Positions 13,346 to 23,940 of a stretch of 64,000 nucleotides of DNA are shown piece by piece (the first letter of the stretch is position 1; each line of letters opens with the position of its first letter). The translations under genes were made by a program, and so were the position numbers. Source of the DNA: Beverwykella pulmonaria (taxonomy: Eukaryota; Ascomycota; Dothideomycetes; Pleosporales; Melanommataceae). A model generated the notes under the pieces. It ran no database searches, was not told where the DNA came from, and saw only the letters and a program-made list of their open reading frames with translations. The stretch spans positions 835,431 to 899,430 of the forward strand of contig BCHH01000015.1 in assembly GCA_001599595.1 (NCBI GenBank), written 5' to 3'.

Positions 13346-13603
13346 TTATTTAAACTGCCTCTTCTCTGCAGAAACAGCCTCCCCTTCAACACCCGCGGGA
13401 ACATTGTATCCAAATTGCCGTTTCTCAGCGGCAGCGGCTTCTCCTTCAACACCTGCTGGCACATTGTACCTGCCTCTTTTCGGCGACCGCGACCTCCCCT
13501 TCAACACCAGCTGGTACGTTGTAGCCAAATTGCCTCTTCTCTTCGGCTGCAGCCTCGCCTTCGATGCCAGCTGGTACATTGTACCCGAATTGCCTGCTCT
13601 CGA
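13346..13603 (-). repeat. Tandem 60-nt coding repeats of the precursor, four units, one 5 nt short
   Basis: On the minus strand four copies of a unit encoding FGYNVPAG(I/V)EGE plus an Ala-rich spacer and KR follow one another from about 13603 to 13348. Units 1 and 2 are in the frame of the signal peptide. Unit 3 lacks 5 nt just after its KRQ codons, next to about 13464. Units 3 and 4 then read in another frame to a TAA at 13346. Codons differ synonymously between the copies, so peptide rather than DNA identity has been kept. Confidence 0.85.
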
Positions 13604-13711
13604 CTGCTATTCAAATTAACAACGTCCTGGACAGAAATATTATCTTTACTTACTCGCAAGTGGAGCGGCAAGGACAGTTGCCACGAAGGCAAGGACCATA
13701 GTGTACTTCAT
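13446..13711 (-). CDS. Secreted repeat peptide precursor, dikaritin-type RiPP candidate
   Basis: Exon 1 (13711..13654) starts at an ATG and encodes 19 residues that look like a complete signal peptide (MKYTMVLAFVATVLAAPLA). A 47-nt intron (GTAAGT donor, TTAAT branch region, TAG acceptor; a CAG three bases later is equally possible) leads to exon 2, which reads to a TGA at 13446, 72 residues in all. Exon 2 carries two full 20-residue units. Each holds FGYNVPAG followed by a small acidic Ala-Glu spacer and a Lys-Arg pair, the classic Kex2-type cleavage site. This arrangement of signal peptide, repeated Tyr-containing core, acidic spacer and KR is that of UstA-like precursors of ustiloxin, phomopsin and asperipin type. 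The third unit is 5 nt short, so the frame is lost and the protein ends early. Two UstYa-family genes lie directly beside it. The family call is inference from architecture and neighbours; the core sequence matches none I know. Confidence 0.72.
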
Positions 13712-14326
13712 CTTGGTGGAAGTATAAGTGGTTTTTATGATATCAGAGAAGGGTGTCAGGCATGGGAGTCTGCACTGAGAGGAAAATCGAAGCTACTTAT
13801 ATCATGGCTCACTGCCCTGCACGCGCACTCTTCGACCGAAATAGTAACCAATTTCCCTCTCCAGCCTTCAACCTTCTGCTGCAACGGTAGCACAATTCTT
13901 CGACGAATAATAACAGTACTAGAGCAAGTAGTAGATACCCGACGTATCATCAACCCTTCATTTTGTGTGTGGGTGTTGGAAAGCCACAAACTTACCTTGA
14001 CCTTCCAATTCTAGGTTTTTGCTCTCCACCATTTGGGATATGGACATTGCATGCATGTTTTGGAAGTTGTTGGAACTAGGTATTCGCGTTAGCATCCCGA
14101 TATGGGACGCAACGTAGATCCACCAAACCCCCCAGTATGACCTTCCTCTTATGTACATCGCCGACATAATCCTCAAGCATCAAAATATCTGTGGTCGAGC
14201 TCTTTGGGTCTAAACCTCATCGCTAGGTCTTCCGGATCTGCTTCTCAGTCCCGCAGTCACTGTTTTATAGATTTCTTTTCTCTACAGTCCCACACAGCGA
14301 ATCTACAACACCACCATTCTCCCACC
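13712..14326. promoter_or_regulatory. Divergent promoter region between the precursor and the first UstYa-family gene
   Basis: The precursor (minus) and the UstYa-like gene (plus) start 615 bp apart and point away from each other, so this interval must hold both promoters and could co-regulate them. I see no clear cluster-specific operator. Confidence 0.5.
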
Positions 14327-15048
14327 ATGTTCCTCAGTGAGCACAAGACCAACACATACGAAGGAATCCATTATAAGACCCTCGAAGACGCAGACTCTCC
14401 ATCCTCAAATGGTCCCAAACCCTACCGTTTCCGCACCATTATCTTGCTCGTCACTGCCGGAATCACAACTACGCACCTTCTCATATTTTTCATCTTCCTT
14501 TCACGTCATACCATTACATCGAACCCACGCTATATTCACGATACTATCCCTGATGAAGACTGGAATCACTGCGGGCGCTCAAGTAAAGTAGCAATAGAAA
14601 AAGGATGTATTATGGAACCTCTTTTCTATGGCTGGATGCCCCCTCAGTGCGTCTTCAAAGAATTTAGCAACCGCTTTCCAGTTTTTGAGGATCGAGAATG
14701 GTTTCTAGACCAGAATCTCACTGTACTGGTTCCAAGCGAAGAGCTGTGGCTTGGGAAGCACATCACCATCTACACGAATAGGTCAGTATTCCACTCTCTT
14801 CAACGCAAGAAAAGAGATGCTGGATCGCGCTGATATTTCGTAGATATCACAGTGAACACTGTCTCTTCCAGTGGCGCAAACTGCAATACGGCATACACAA
14901 CCGGGTCGAGTTCCTAGATAACAAAACCGTCAGTCTAGGGCATTCAGGACATTGTGCCAATCAACTCAGCGGTGGACATTGCGAGGGTGCGCCTAATTTC
15001 AGTATTGTGGAGCTCGGGTTCTATAGATGTCGGAGGACGGTATGGTAA
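14327..15048 (+). CDS. UstYa-like (DUF3328-type) membrane-anchored oxidase candidate
   Basis: Two exons, 14327..14781 and 14844..15048, joined across a 62-nt intron (GTCAGT donor, TAG acceptor, phase 2), encode 219 residues. A short cytosolic N-terminus is followed by one transmembrane segment at about 36-60, so the protein is a type II membrane protein of the secretory pathway. The lumenal part has WNHCGRSS, GCIMEPLFYGWMPPQC and two H-x-x-H-C motifs, HSEHC (154-158) and HSGHC (185-189). Paired HxxHC motifs are the hallmark of the UstYa family, whose members oxidise and cyclise fungal RiPP precursor peptides. This copy belongs to the divergent branch with a Cys-rich GC-(M/F)-x-P-L-x-Y-x-W-x-P-x-x-C block. 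A good splice donor overlaps the stop codon (TGGTAAGT), so a further 3' exon cannot be excluded. Its position beside the repeat precursor supports a role in maturing that peptide. Confidence 0.75.
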
Positions 15049-15828
15049 GTGGATATCGGTTGGACTGCATATGCATGCGAGAAGGATGTTGGTTCAAGCA
15101 TTCCTTGGTATGGATTTTGGCGAACGTCTGGTTCGATAAGGGGTAGCATAAGTGTGGGTTTATGTGAGGACCGCGGGGGAAATAGTCGGATATTTTCCGG
15201 TTGTAGCTTTCGGGGTTGATGTGGCTGAGAAGAGAATGGTTATGCGGAAGAAGAAAAAATCATATTTGCATATCAACTCGTTTCTGTCCCTAGTAGGCCC
15301 CATGTTGAAATACATCGCTAGCCCGACGATGCTTGCTCAGTCTCCTAAAAGGAAGGAGCTCGATACCCGTAGGATTCAAGAATAACCGAGAACACTAGAT
15401 CTTACTTACCTTGTGAAGCCTATCGCCAAATCAACAAATATGGCTGGGCTAACTATTTCATGAGAGTCGGCGAATGGTGTCTTTGAGGTTAGAGTCGCAA
15501 AAGCTAGCAAACCTCTAAAACCAAAACATCTCTTACTTTGCATAACTAAGTTTTTTGGGTTCTACCGCATCTGAATGATTGTTCCACCAACTCACACCTT
15601 GACGCCGATCGTGCTGGGCCAGTACTACCATACATACGCACGAATCCATTTATGGCAGGAGCGCGGGTTCTCCGATAAATACGGACTACAGCCTGATGGC
15701 TTTGAGCGATCTACTCCATCCTTTTGCTGCCTTCAACAAGCATGGACCACACATAGGTTCATCTCGTATTTTCCAACTCCAAACTTTGCTCTCTCAACCT
15801 ACCACTCGCTACATCATCGTGCTTGGAT
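15049..15828. other. Spacer between the two UstYa-family genes
   Basis: About 780 bp. The open frame 15152-15385 has no ATG at its start and no recognisable motif. The sequence probably holds the 3' UTR of the first gene and the promoter of the second. Confidence 0.45.
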
Positions 15829-16706
15829 ATGGACAAGGACGACCTTTCCACCACGCCGTTCCTCTCTCATGAGGATGCCCTTCTAACTAAGAAACCTTCA
15901 CGACGGCGAAACTCACTTCTTCTCATATTAGCCACCGTTTCACTTCTTTCCACTAACCTTTTCACCTTCGCATTCACAACGCAGTATTTTCAATCATCCG
16001 TATCCGAGCCCCCCACTGGCATCCCTAAAATCCTATCATCACTCCCCCGCACAACTTCTCCTAGACTGCTAAACGCAACACTATATTCCTACGATAACAT
16101 CTACCGTAATCATTCCTCTCTCGAGACAGACGCTGCATGGCGGGCTCTCGTTCCCTCGGAAGGCGTCTTCTTCGTGCAGAAGGGCGATGAAGAGAGAGCT
16201 GGTATCGATGCGAAACGTCATGTGTATTGGGATGACAAAGAGAAAGGGTTAGTCGGGTATCCAGTGAGCAGTGAGGCGATACATCATTTACATTGTGTGG
16301 ATATGGTGAGGAGACATTTGTATTTTAATGTTGAGCATACGGCGAGGTATTACACCGAAGAGGAAAAGGGGGTACCGGAGAGGTATCGAATGCTACACAT
16401 CGGTGCGTATCATGCTCTTCATTTACGCCTAAAAGGGAAGGATTTTTCATTGTGTGGGAGTTAAAATTGATAAGAGATCACTGTATCGATATGCTCCGCG
16501 AACGACTTATGTGCACTGCTGATCTGGGCCTTATTCCAAGGTTCTGGTTGAAGGACGAGGGCACAGCGCCGGATTTTGCGCGCATGCATACATGTCGGAA
16601 TTACGACGCGATAATAGAGTTTATGGTGATGAATGCGCGTCCCATGCCGAAAAAAGATGAGATATTGCCGAAGGAGGGAGACTTCGTTCTGAAGGACTAC
16701 ATATAA
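15829..16706 (+). CDS. UstYa-family (DUF3328) oxidase
   Basis: Exons 15829..16402 and 16477..16706 with a 74-nt intron (GTGCGT donor, phase 1) give 267 residues. The ATG at 15829 is used because the longer frame upstream begins with TTG. Residues 1-28 are cytosolic and basic near the membrane (KKPSRRR), and one transmembrane segment spans about 29-52. The lumenal domain has WRALVPSEGVFFV, then HHLHCVDMVRR (HHLHC at 152-156) and, right at the splice junction, HIDHCIDMLRERLMC (HIDHC at 190-194), followed by TADLGLIPRFW. These are the two conserved copper-ligand motifs of the family, both intact. UstYa proteins catalyse side-chain cyclisation of ribosomal peptides in the secretory pathway. Together with the neighbouring UstYa-like gene and the KR-repeat precursor it forms a minimal RiPP locus. 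No methyltransferase, tyrosinase, peptidase or transporter gene lies immediately beside it. Confidence 0.9.
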
Positions 16707-18250
16707 TTGAGAAAATTATATGAGATGTTGACTGGATTGCACTGAGATGCTCAAGTATTGGTTAGGCTTGATTTGTTGAATCTTCAGGACCAGCGAGGCT
16801 GCAAAAATGCACCACAATCATTCTACGTGTGGCTGAATCCAACCAATCAATAACTGAAGCTCCCTCGTGTTACCTATATAGCTAGGGGCTGCACTGCGAG
16901 AGAATCAAAGGAATAGGAAAGACCCGCCCCGTAAAGGTTAATACACGCCGTGAAAGCTTCTGCGTGGCTTCGATTATTTTCTCAGAGCAGCTATACGTAT
17001 CTTCCTCTGCTGCGAGAGTGCACCTTGGTAGAAAACTGCCGAAGGAAGAGGGTGTGGCTAGCAAAGGCGATGTAGAATTGAAGTCACTGGGCTCTACCAA
17101 TGGTGTGGCCCTGATATGCTGATGAAGTGGCGAAAATTCAGATATGGGGCCTGTCGTGGTCTGTTGTCGTGATGTTTTGGATGCTTCCCGAGTGTTGTTC
17201 GTTGCCTAGGACCCACTTAAATTCAAGCTTTGCGGATTGGCCAATGGCAAAACGCCCTTCGGCACTAGTGCGCTATCTCATTCCCCAAAGTCTCACAGCT
17301 CTGAACATTTTTGAACCGCAACCTTTCACCTTCACCTTCATCACAACCGCGTTGTGGTGCGCGTTTCTGTTCGGCTTGTTGGTGTAGGTGAAGTTTTTCT
17401 TTTCAATCGCTCATGCCGATTTTGGAAACCCTGTGAAGCTGACAAATTGCGTCAAGAACCCGCGCCTTTGACTGGGCAACCTGCTTCCACCTCACCCCTC
17501 CTCCACTCCAATCCAAGGAGGCAAACATCTGCCTCGCCACGCATCCTCACGCCTCACCTCTCCCCACATAGTTTGGAGATTTAGAGAATATATAGTAAAT
17601 ACACTCCCTTAATACCCAGGCAGCGCTCGTCCTGCTTGTAATCGCACGAGTCGAGCTCATCCGAGAAACCTCATCGTCCGCCCAACTACTCCTCATCGCA
17701 CCGGGATTTACGGATAGTAGCGATATTTCTGGGTTGGAGGTGGTGGCCTGGCTTGAGTGCGTTCACGGCTGGGCTGAGAATAACGGGTCTGCAGAGCGGA
17801 CTTCCAGGAAAGCGGGGAGCGTTAGGACGGGCCAGCAGTGTCTGTAGTCCTCCACTTTATATAAGAGATTTTATGGTGTCCCATTTGCTTGGACGACATC
17901 CTGGGTTCTCGTGGTAGGCCTGGTTACCGACTGCACCCGTCCTGGAAGTTGAAAGAGTAGGCTAGAGGCCCTTTCACTTTCACTACCAACGGCACTTTGG
18001 CCAACACGCGTCAACAGGACGCGAACTCCATCCCAACGTCGCTGGGACTACAACCCCTCAACACGAAGTATACACGGTTCGCGTTTGGTTGCCTGGGTGT
18101 TTCCCTTCCCCGCTGGACTATTTAATTCCACCCACACCCCGCCTCTTTCAACGCTGCAGCGACCTTCCTAGTTGCCTCCAGCAACCCAACCTAACCGTCG
18201 CCGAGTCGTGCACCGTCTCAAGCCTTTCGTTATTAACGAACTACGCGGCT
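16707..18250. other. Intergenic region with the rad53 promoter
   Basis: About 1.5 kb. The final 250 bp before the rad53 ATG are an open frame without ATG, best read as 5' UTR. Several short frames in both directions show no domain, and no RNA gene is visible. Confidence 0.5.
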
Positions 18251-21200
18251 ATGGACAACGACGAACCGACGCAGCCGGCTACCCAGCAAGTGCTGGACCC
18301 TCGCAGGGTTGGAGGGAACCACTCCGGCCTGGACGAGAAGGACATCGCCGACGTCCTGGCCATACTGCACCCGGGATCACCCGGTGCTATCAAGATAGTC
18401 GAAGACACTGCAGACACGCGCAGACACCATGTCTTGCTCCGTAACTCGTACGACTCGTACGATGACGAGTTTAGCGATATCGAAGAGCAAGAAACGATAA
18501 TCATCGACAGGCCTGGCGAACAATCTGGCTACAACTCTCGAGCTGGAGCTGACCTCGCGCTCCGAATGTCATCCGTCGGATCCTTGAAGCACCCTAGCCT
18601 TGGCTTTGTCTTTGGTCGTAATGCTGCCAGCTCCGACATTGTGTTTGGCCAAGATTCGGGAAAGCGGATAAGCAATCAACATTTCCGCATCTACCTGAAC
18701 CCAGACGCTATTTTAATGATTGAGGACATGTCCACTAATGGCACTATTGTCGACGAGGTCCTGCTGAAGAATCGAGATCCGAGGTACAGCAAGGTGCGAA
18801 TGCTGGGGTCTGGCTCCATCATTTGCGTACAAAATGCCAGTGATGGCGATATGATCAAGTTCATCGTCCGCATTCCGTCTCGCGTCTCTCACATGGACCG
18901 CTTTCAGAGAAACCTCCGAGAATTTCTGACTCACTGTATCCCGGACGTGGACAAACCTAAAGGTAAGCATCGCATCAGTGTTGCTTCAGACTTCACTAAC
19001 TCTGCTGGTAGTCATTCAGCGATTGGAGAAACAGTACGGCGGGCCAAGGATGAAGTGGGATGGTGGTGACCGATACAATATCATAGGTTTGTGATTTGAT
19101 ATGGCACCCTCTTTTGTCGTGATTCTGACTTCGAGTAGGTCTCCTTGGAAAAGGTGCATTCGCTACCGTTCACCAACTGGCCACCAAGATGGAAGGAAAA
19201 CTTCTGGCCGCGAAAGAACTTGAGAAGCGGCGATTCATGAAGAATGGCCAACTCAATAAGAGTATAGATAACGAGATGAAGATCATGCAGGACCTCCGAC
19301 ACCCAAACATCGTTGAGTTCGTTGAGTACCACGATCAAGGAGACTACCTATACATCATCATGGAATACGTACGCCACGGAGATCTGCAGCTCTACTTGAA
19401 CAAAAATGGCCCGATGGGGGAAACACAGGCGAAATCCATGGCCAAACAGATTCTGAGTGGGCTCAGCTATCTCCATCGGATGAAGATAACCCATCGCGAT
19501 ATCAAGCCGGATAATATATTGATCTCCGATGTGGATCCATTCACAGTCAAGATTTCGGACTTTGGCCTGTCCAAGGTCGTCAAACACGACGAAACTTTCC
19601 TCAAAACGTTTTGTGGTACTCTGCTCTACTGCGCCCCAGAAGTATTCCCCGATTTCGACGGAACGCCCTCAAAGGGAACCAAGCGTCGACGCGGTGCAAA
19701 ACAGCAATTTCATTCTTACAGTTCGTCTGTAGATATCTGGTCGTTTGCCGCCGTCCTCTGGTTCGCGCTGTGCAACCAGCCACCGTTCGAAGGTATCGCA
19801 GATGCCACCGGCCGTGCGATGTACAATAACATCATGACCACACGCCTAGACCCGACTCCGTTGAGGCAAGCAGGCGTTTCTGAGAGTGGTATCAACCTTC
19901 TCTGTCAGATGTTACAAACGGATCCCGCCAATCGCCCCACAGAGCGACAATGTCTGCAACACCCATGGCTAAGGGACGATACCGCACTTCCCGATGATCA
20001 TGTTCTTCAGTCTATCGTGGAAGAAGACGAGTATGAGGAGACTGGCGAGCAGCTTTCTCAGCTCAACATTGATGCAGAAAACCTAGAATCCGGTGATGAG
20101 TTGGGTGATGATATTCTTGAGGACGAGGAATTTGACCAGCTTGTGAACAACAGGCAGTCAAAGAAGATTCGAACAGATCCACTTTTCCCGCGCAATCAGC
20201 TGCGAGATCTCGAGCATGTCTCCAGTGCTGCCCAGTCCTTTCATTCACAGCACGGCATCGATGAAGATGAGAGCTTCAAAGTCGTACAGAAACCTTCTGG
20301 CCGACCGCGATTGTTTGGAGAGATCGGACAGTCTGCCCTGCAGAGCTCGGGAATACTGAACGTTCATGCAAATGAAGCTCTCTCTCACGAGGCGTCCAGC
20401 AGTGCGGCTGCGGCACAGAGCGATCCATCTCGAAGCGGAGATTCCCGACAGGAATCGCCTCCACTCCAGGGTGTTCCTCGTCTTGATGGTGCTTTCTCTT
20501 CTCCGAGTTTGCTCGGCGCCGAATCCATGGTACGCGAGCTCAATATGGCATCTCCACATTCTCCTCTTTCCAATGCCCATAGTCCGAATGAGCCCACGAC
20601 GCCAAGGACTCCAGAGGTGCCTCAACATAACTCTCTGGAGCATTCAAACCAGCACCCTAGTCAGTTCAGCGATGCGACACCTAAGGCCAAGCCTCCAACG
20701 TTGAATCGCCAGATCAGCCTCCCGAAGACGGCGTCATTCTACTACGATCCCTACGACCCGAATACGCATAATCTCGAATATGCGTCCAAGATGAGTGGCT
20801 TTGATTTTGTTGGTGCAGCACAGGCAGCCAAAGCTGGTGCAAGCGAACTCGACGACACGATGAGGGTCTCAGCCCAGAATGACCAGTCCAGTGAAGGAGA
20901 GGAATCTGCGGCCGCCGGAATCGACCTTTCTCTACTGCCGGGATTGGATATCAAGCCGCCACCCCGACGGCTGGGCAAGCTCACCGCCACATCGGACTCT
21001 TTCGCACCAGGTCTCACCTTGATGATCGACCAGAGTCGCACTTCGTGGGGTCGCCTTCCTGAGAATACGCTTGTGTACGAAGACATCAAGGACACTCGTG
21101 TCCCCAAGATCGCCTTCATCATCTTTTGGTGGTCATCAAGCGACGATACCCAAGCGTCTGTAAAGGAGCTCTCTCAGCAAGGCAAAGATTGGACGACGCT

Positions 21201-21462
21201 AGACAGCCTCCATGTTGGCATCTTCACCTGTGCAACGTCAGGGATTAGTGTCAATGGCAAGCACCTTCGGAAGGTGGATGAGAAAGGCCGACCGCTATAT
21301 GGTCTCCTCCACAGTGGCGACATCATTCAAATTTATCATGCCTCGAAGGGCAGGGAGTGTCTCCGATTCAGATGTGAATTTTATCATGGGTCCGGCAAGG
21401 AGCCACGACCCTCTGGTCAAAGCTTCAACATTATCCCAGGTAACAAATTGCTGGACGACTAA
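18251..21462 (+). CDS. rad53: Checkpoint kinase Rad53/Cds1/Chk2 with two FHA domains
   Basis: Three exons, 18251..18962, 19012..19086 and 19139..21462, encode 1036 residues; the introns are 49 and 52 nt. The start is MDNDEPTQPATQQ; the open frame upstream begins with a TTG. FHA1 lies at about 115-190 with LGFVFGRN, the phosphothreonine-binding region KRISNQHFRIYL and STNGTIVDE. The Ser/Thr kinase domain runs from about 262 to 560: glycine loop GKGAFATV, AAKE lysine, catalytic HRDIKPDNIL near 380, DFGLSK and CGTLLYCAPE. Acidic and Ser-rich disorder follows. A second, weaker FHA lies at about 880-990 with TSWGRLPENT and GISVNGKHL. Two FHA domains flanking the kinase are typical of yeast Rad53 rather than animal Chk2. 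The protein transduces DNA-damage and replication-stress signals in the nucleus. A run of SP sites such as SPHSPLS in the linker are plausible phosphorylation sites. Confidence 0.96.
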
Positions 21463-22105
21463 TCAGTCTATCTCTCGGCTCTAAACACGCATTGGGCGTA
21501 AACGGCATAGAGAATCGGGGCACAGGAGTGCTCAAATCTTTTTACATCTTAGATCCGGAGCCTATCTGTATCTTAGCGGGTGCTGGGGTCATATTTTTGC
21601 ATGTTTTCTCAACCTGCATTTCTTTTGTTTACAGGGACACTGGAATCTGTTTGTTCGAGTGTGGAGGCGAATCAGAGGGCTTTTTATGGCTCGCACACAT
21701 CTCCTGGCTTCAGAATATCATGTTGATTGTCATCCAGATCTTTCCAATAAGCCACTGGCGCGAAGGGAAGTGTCTGGTGACGCGACACTTGAGGACAGTA
21801 TCGACATGCATGGCGCAATGTAGTAGGAGAAGGATACCGTAACTGAGCACCCGTTATTAGAACGAGTAACAATGAAATACTTCAATACAAATTCCTGATG
21901 CATGCTCTCACAGGCGCTGGGTCTTTTCACGATTGCCGTTTCTTAGTTGAGTGAATGTCAACGCCGAGACAACATGACACTAGCCTAAGCAGGCTAGGCA
22001 ATGGGCTGTCCCGAAGGTGACATCTGTCTCGAAGCGCAAACAACACCTCGCCGTTTGAGCTACATTTTGATCTTTCGTTATTGATACCTGCTCTCGCAAA
22101 CCACA
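21463..22105. other. Intergenic region between rad53 and yos9
   Basis: About 640 bp between two plus-strand genes, presumably the 3' UTR of rad53 and the promoter of yos9. The short frames here have no support. Confidence 0.5.
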
Positions 22106-23825
22106 ATGAGGAACTTCTGGGCACTTCCCGCATTCTTGCGCATTGCGCTTGCTAGCCCGCACGCTTTCAGCGTCTTCGACGACATCCTCGCCTTTCCACA
22201 GGTTCGTCCACACGTGCTCACACGTAAAGCTTCGTGACGCCGGCAATGCTAACAATCCAGAACAGTATGAGGTGCATTTCCCTAATACATATATAACTGA
22301 AAACGATGCTACATCGCTCCTCTCGCACGCCTCTCAGAGTGGCAGTTCCTCAACGATAAAAGCGCAAGAAACCCAAGAGCTCTCGAAGCCCGGCAAGCAG
22401 CCATCAGGCCCCGCACCCAACCATGCCACACTCGAAGAGACATACGAGGCCGTCGTGCTCGGGGGCCAGCGCTACCTCTGCAGTATCCCCGTGATCCCCG
22501 AAGAGGTACCCACGAACTCGACCGCGACTGCCGAACAAGTCAAAGCTGAGGAGGAGAAAGAGCTCATCCGCGCCGCGGACCGCGGATGGGAGCTACTCGA
22601 CGGCATGCAGGGCGAGTGCATATACTATCTGAGCGGGTGGTGGAGCTACAGCTTCTGTTACAAGGACGAGGTCAGACAGTTCCATCAGCTGACACCGAGT
22701 CAGGGGGTGCCGATTTATCCGCCTGTTGAGGATACGTCAGTGAAGAGCTACGTGCTGGGTAGGTTTTCGGGGAAAGGGAGGAAGAAGGGGACCGAGGAGA
22801 GGAAGACACTAGGCAGGGAGGAGGGTAGTAAGGAGGAGAAGCTTGATGATGAGAGGGTTAAGGAGAAGATAGGGACAGGGCTTGAGCTCGCAAAGCTGGA
22901 GACGAAGGGGAGTACGAGGTATATGGTGCAGAGACTGTCTGGTGGTACAGAGTGCGATTTGACGGGCAGAGAACGCAAGATTGAAGTTCAGGTATGCCTC
23001 AATTGCTCCCTTTTTACATCTATTCTCTGCTAATGCATGTTGCAGTTCCACTGCCACCCGCAATCCGCCGACCGCATCTCCATGATCAAAGAAACCTCAA
23101 CCTGCTCCTATCTGATGATAATCTACACTCCGCGCCTCTGCAACGACGTCGCCTTCCAGCGACCCCAAGAGAACCTCGCCCACCCCGTCTCCTGCCAACC
23201 CGTAATCCCCGAGGCCGAAGTCGACGCCTGGACCTCTCAGCGTCTCGTTGATCGCATCGCTGAAACTGAGCGCCTCGTCGCCCTCGAGCACGACAATCCT
23301 CTGCGCGACATGGAGGACCAAGCCGAGGGCACCACGCGCCGCCGGCCCATCATCGGCGGCATTGAAGTCGGCGCACAGATACTCGTTGGCAGCGAGGGCA
23401 AAGTCATCGAGAAAGGCGTCGTGGTTGGCGGCGGAAAAGAAGTATATGTCGGCACGGTTGCTAGTAGCGACGGCAAGACCATGTCCGCCGCTGAAATGAA
23501 GAAATTGAATATTCACGACCCGAAGGATGTCGAGAAGCTAAAGCGGAATGTGCAGAAGTTGGCGGGGAGGAAGGGGTGGCGCCTCGATTTGGTGGATACG
23601 CCTAGGGGGCGGGAGTTCAGGGCTATTATCGAGGCGGATGAGGAGACGCCGAAGGAGAAGGGGAGGGATGAGAAGAAGGGGAGCGGAGGCGAGGAGAAAG
23701 TGAGGGGTGGTGAGGAGAAAGGGAGGGGTATGAGGAAGGAGGGCGATGCGAGGGAGAAGGGGCATGAGGGGGATGAGGAGAAGGGTGAGGAGGGCAGTCA
23801 AGAGGTTTTTAAGGATGAGCTTTAG
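22106..23825 (+). CDS. yos9: Yos9/OS-9, ER-lumenal lectin of ER-associated degradation
   Basis: Exons 22106..22201, 22266..22991 and 23046..23825 give 533 residues. In intron 1 the acceptor AACAG keeps the frame, whereas the CAG five bases earlier does not. Residues 1-17 are a signal peptide (MRNFWALPAFLRIALAS). YEVHFPNTYIT follows, then the mannose-6-phosphate-receptor homology domain from about 148: GECIYYLSGWWSYSFCYKDEVRQFHQ, and after intron 2 FHCHPQSADRISMIKETSTCSY and TPRLC, which hold the Gln, Arg, Glu and Tyr positions used to bind trimmed N-glycans. The protein ends in KDEL after a 60-residue highly charged Lys/Glu/Gly tail, so it should be retained in the ER. In the family it passes misfolded glycoproteins to the Hrd1 ligase. 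The convergent neighbour ends 115 bp downstream. Confidence 0.95.
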
Positions 23826-23940
23826 GAGGTGCACATGCTTATTCTTGTAGCCTAAGTGTAGATAGCATCACAGCTCCCCTTCTGTACATAACTTCTATAT
23901 ACCATTTCTTCCATACCCATCCCTCCCTCTCTCTCTCCAC

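Noticed and set aside
13415..14014. 199-codon plus-strand frame across the RiPP precursor
   Set aside because: It is the antisense image of the repeats; the minus strand has the signal peptide, splice sites and KR pattern.
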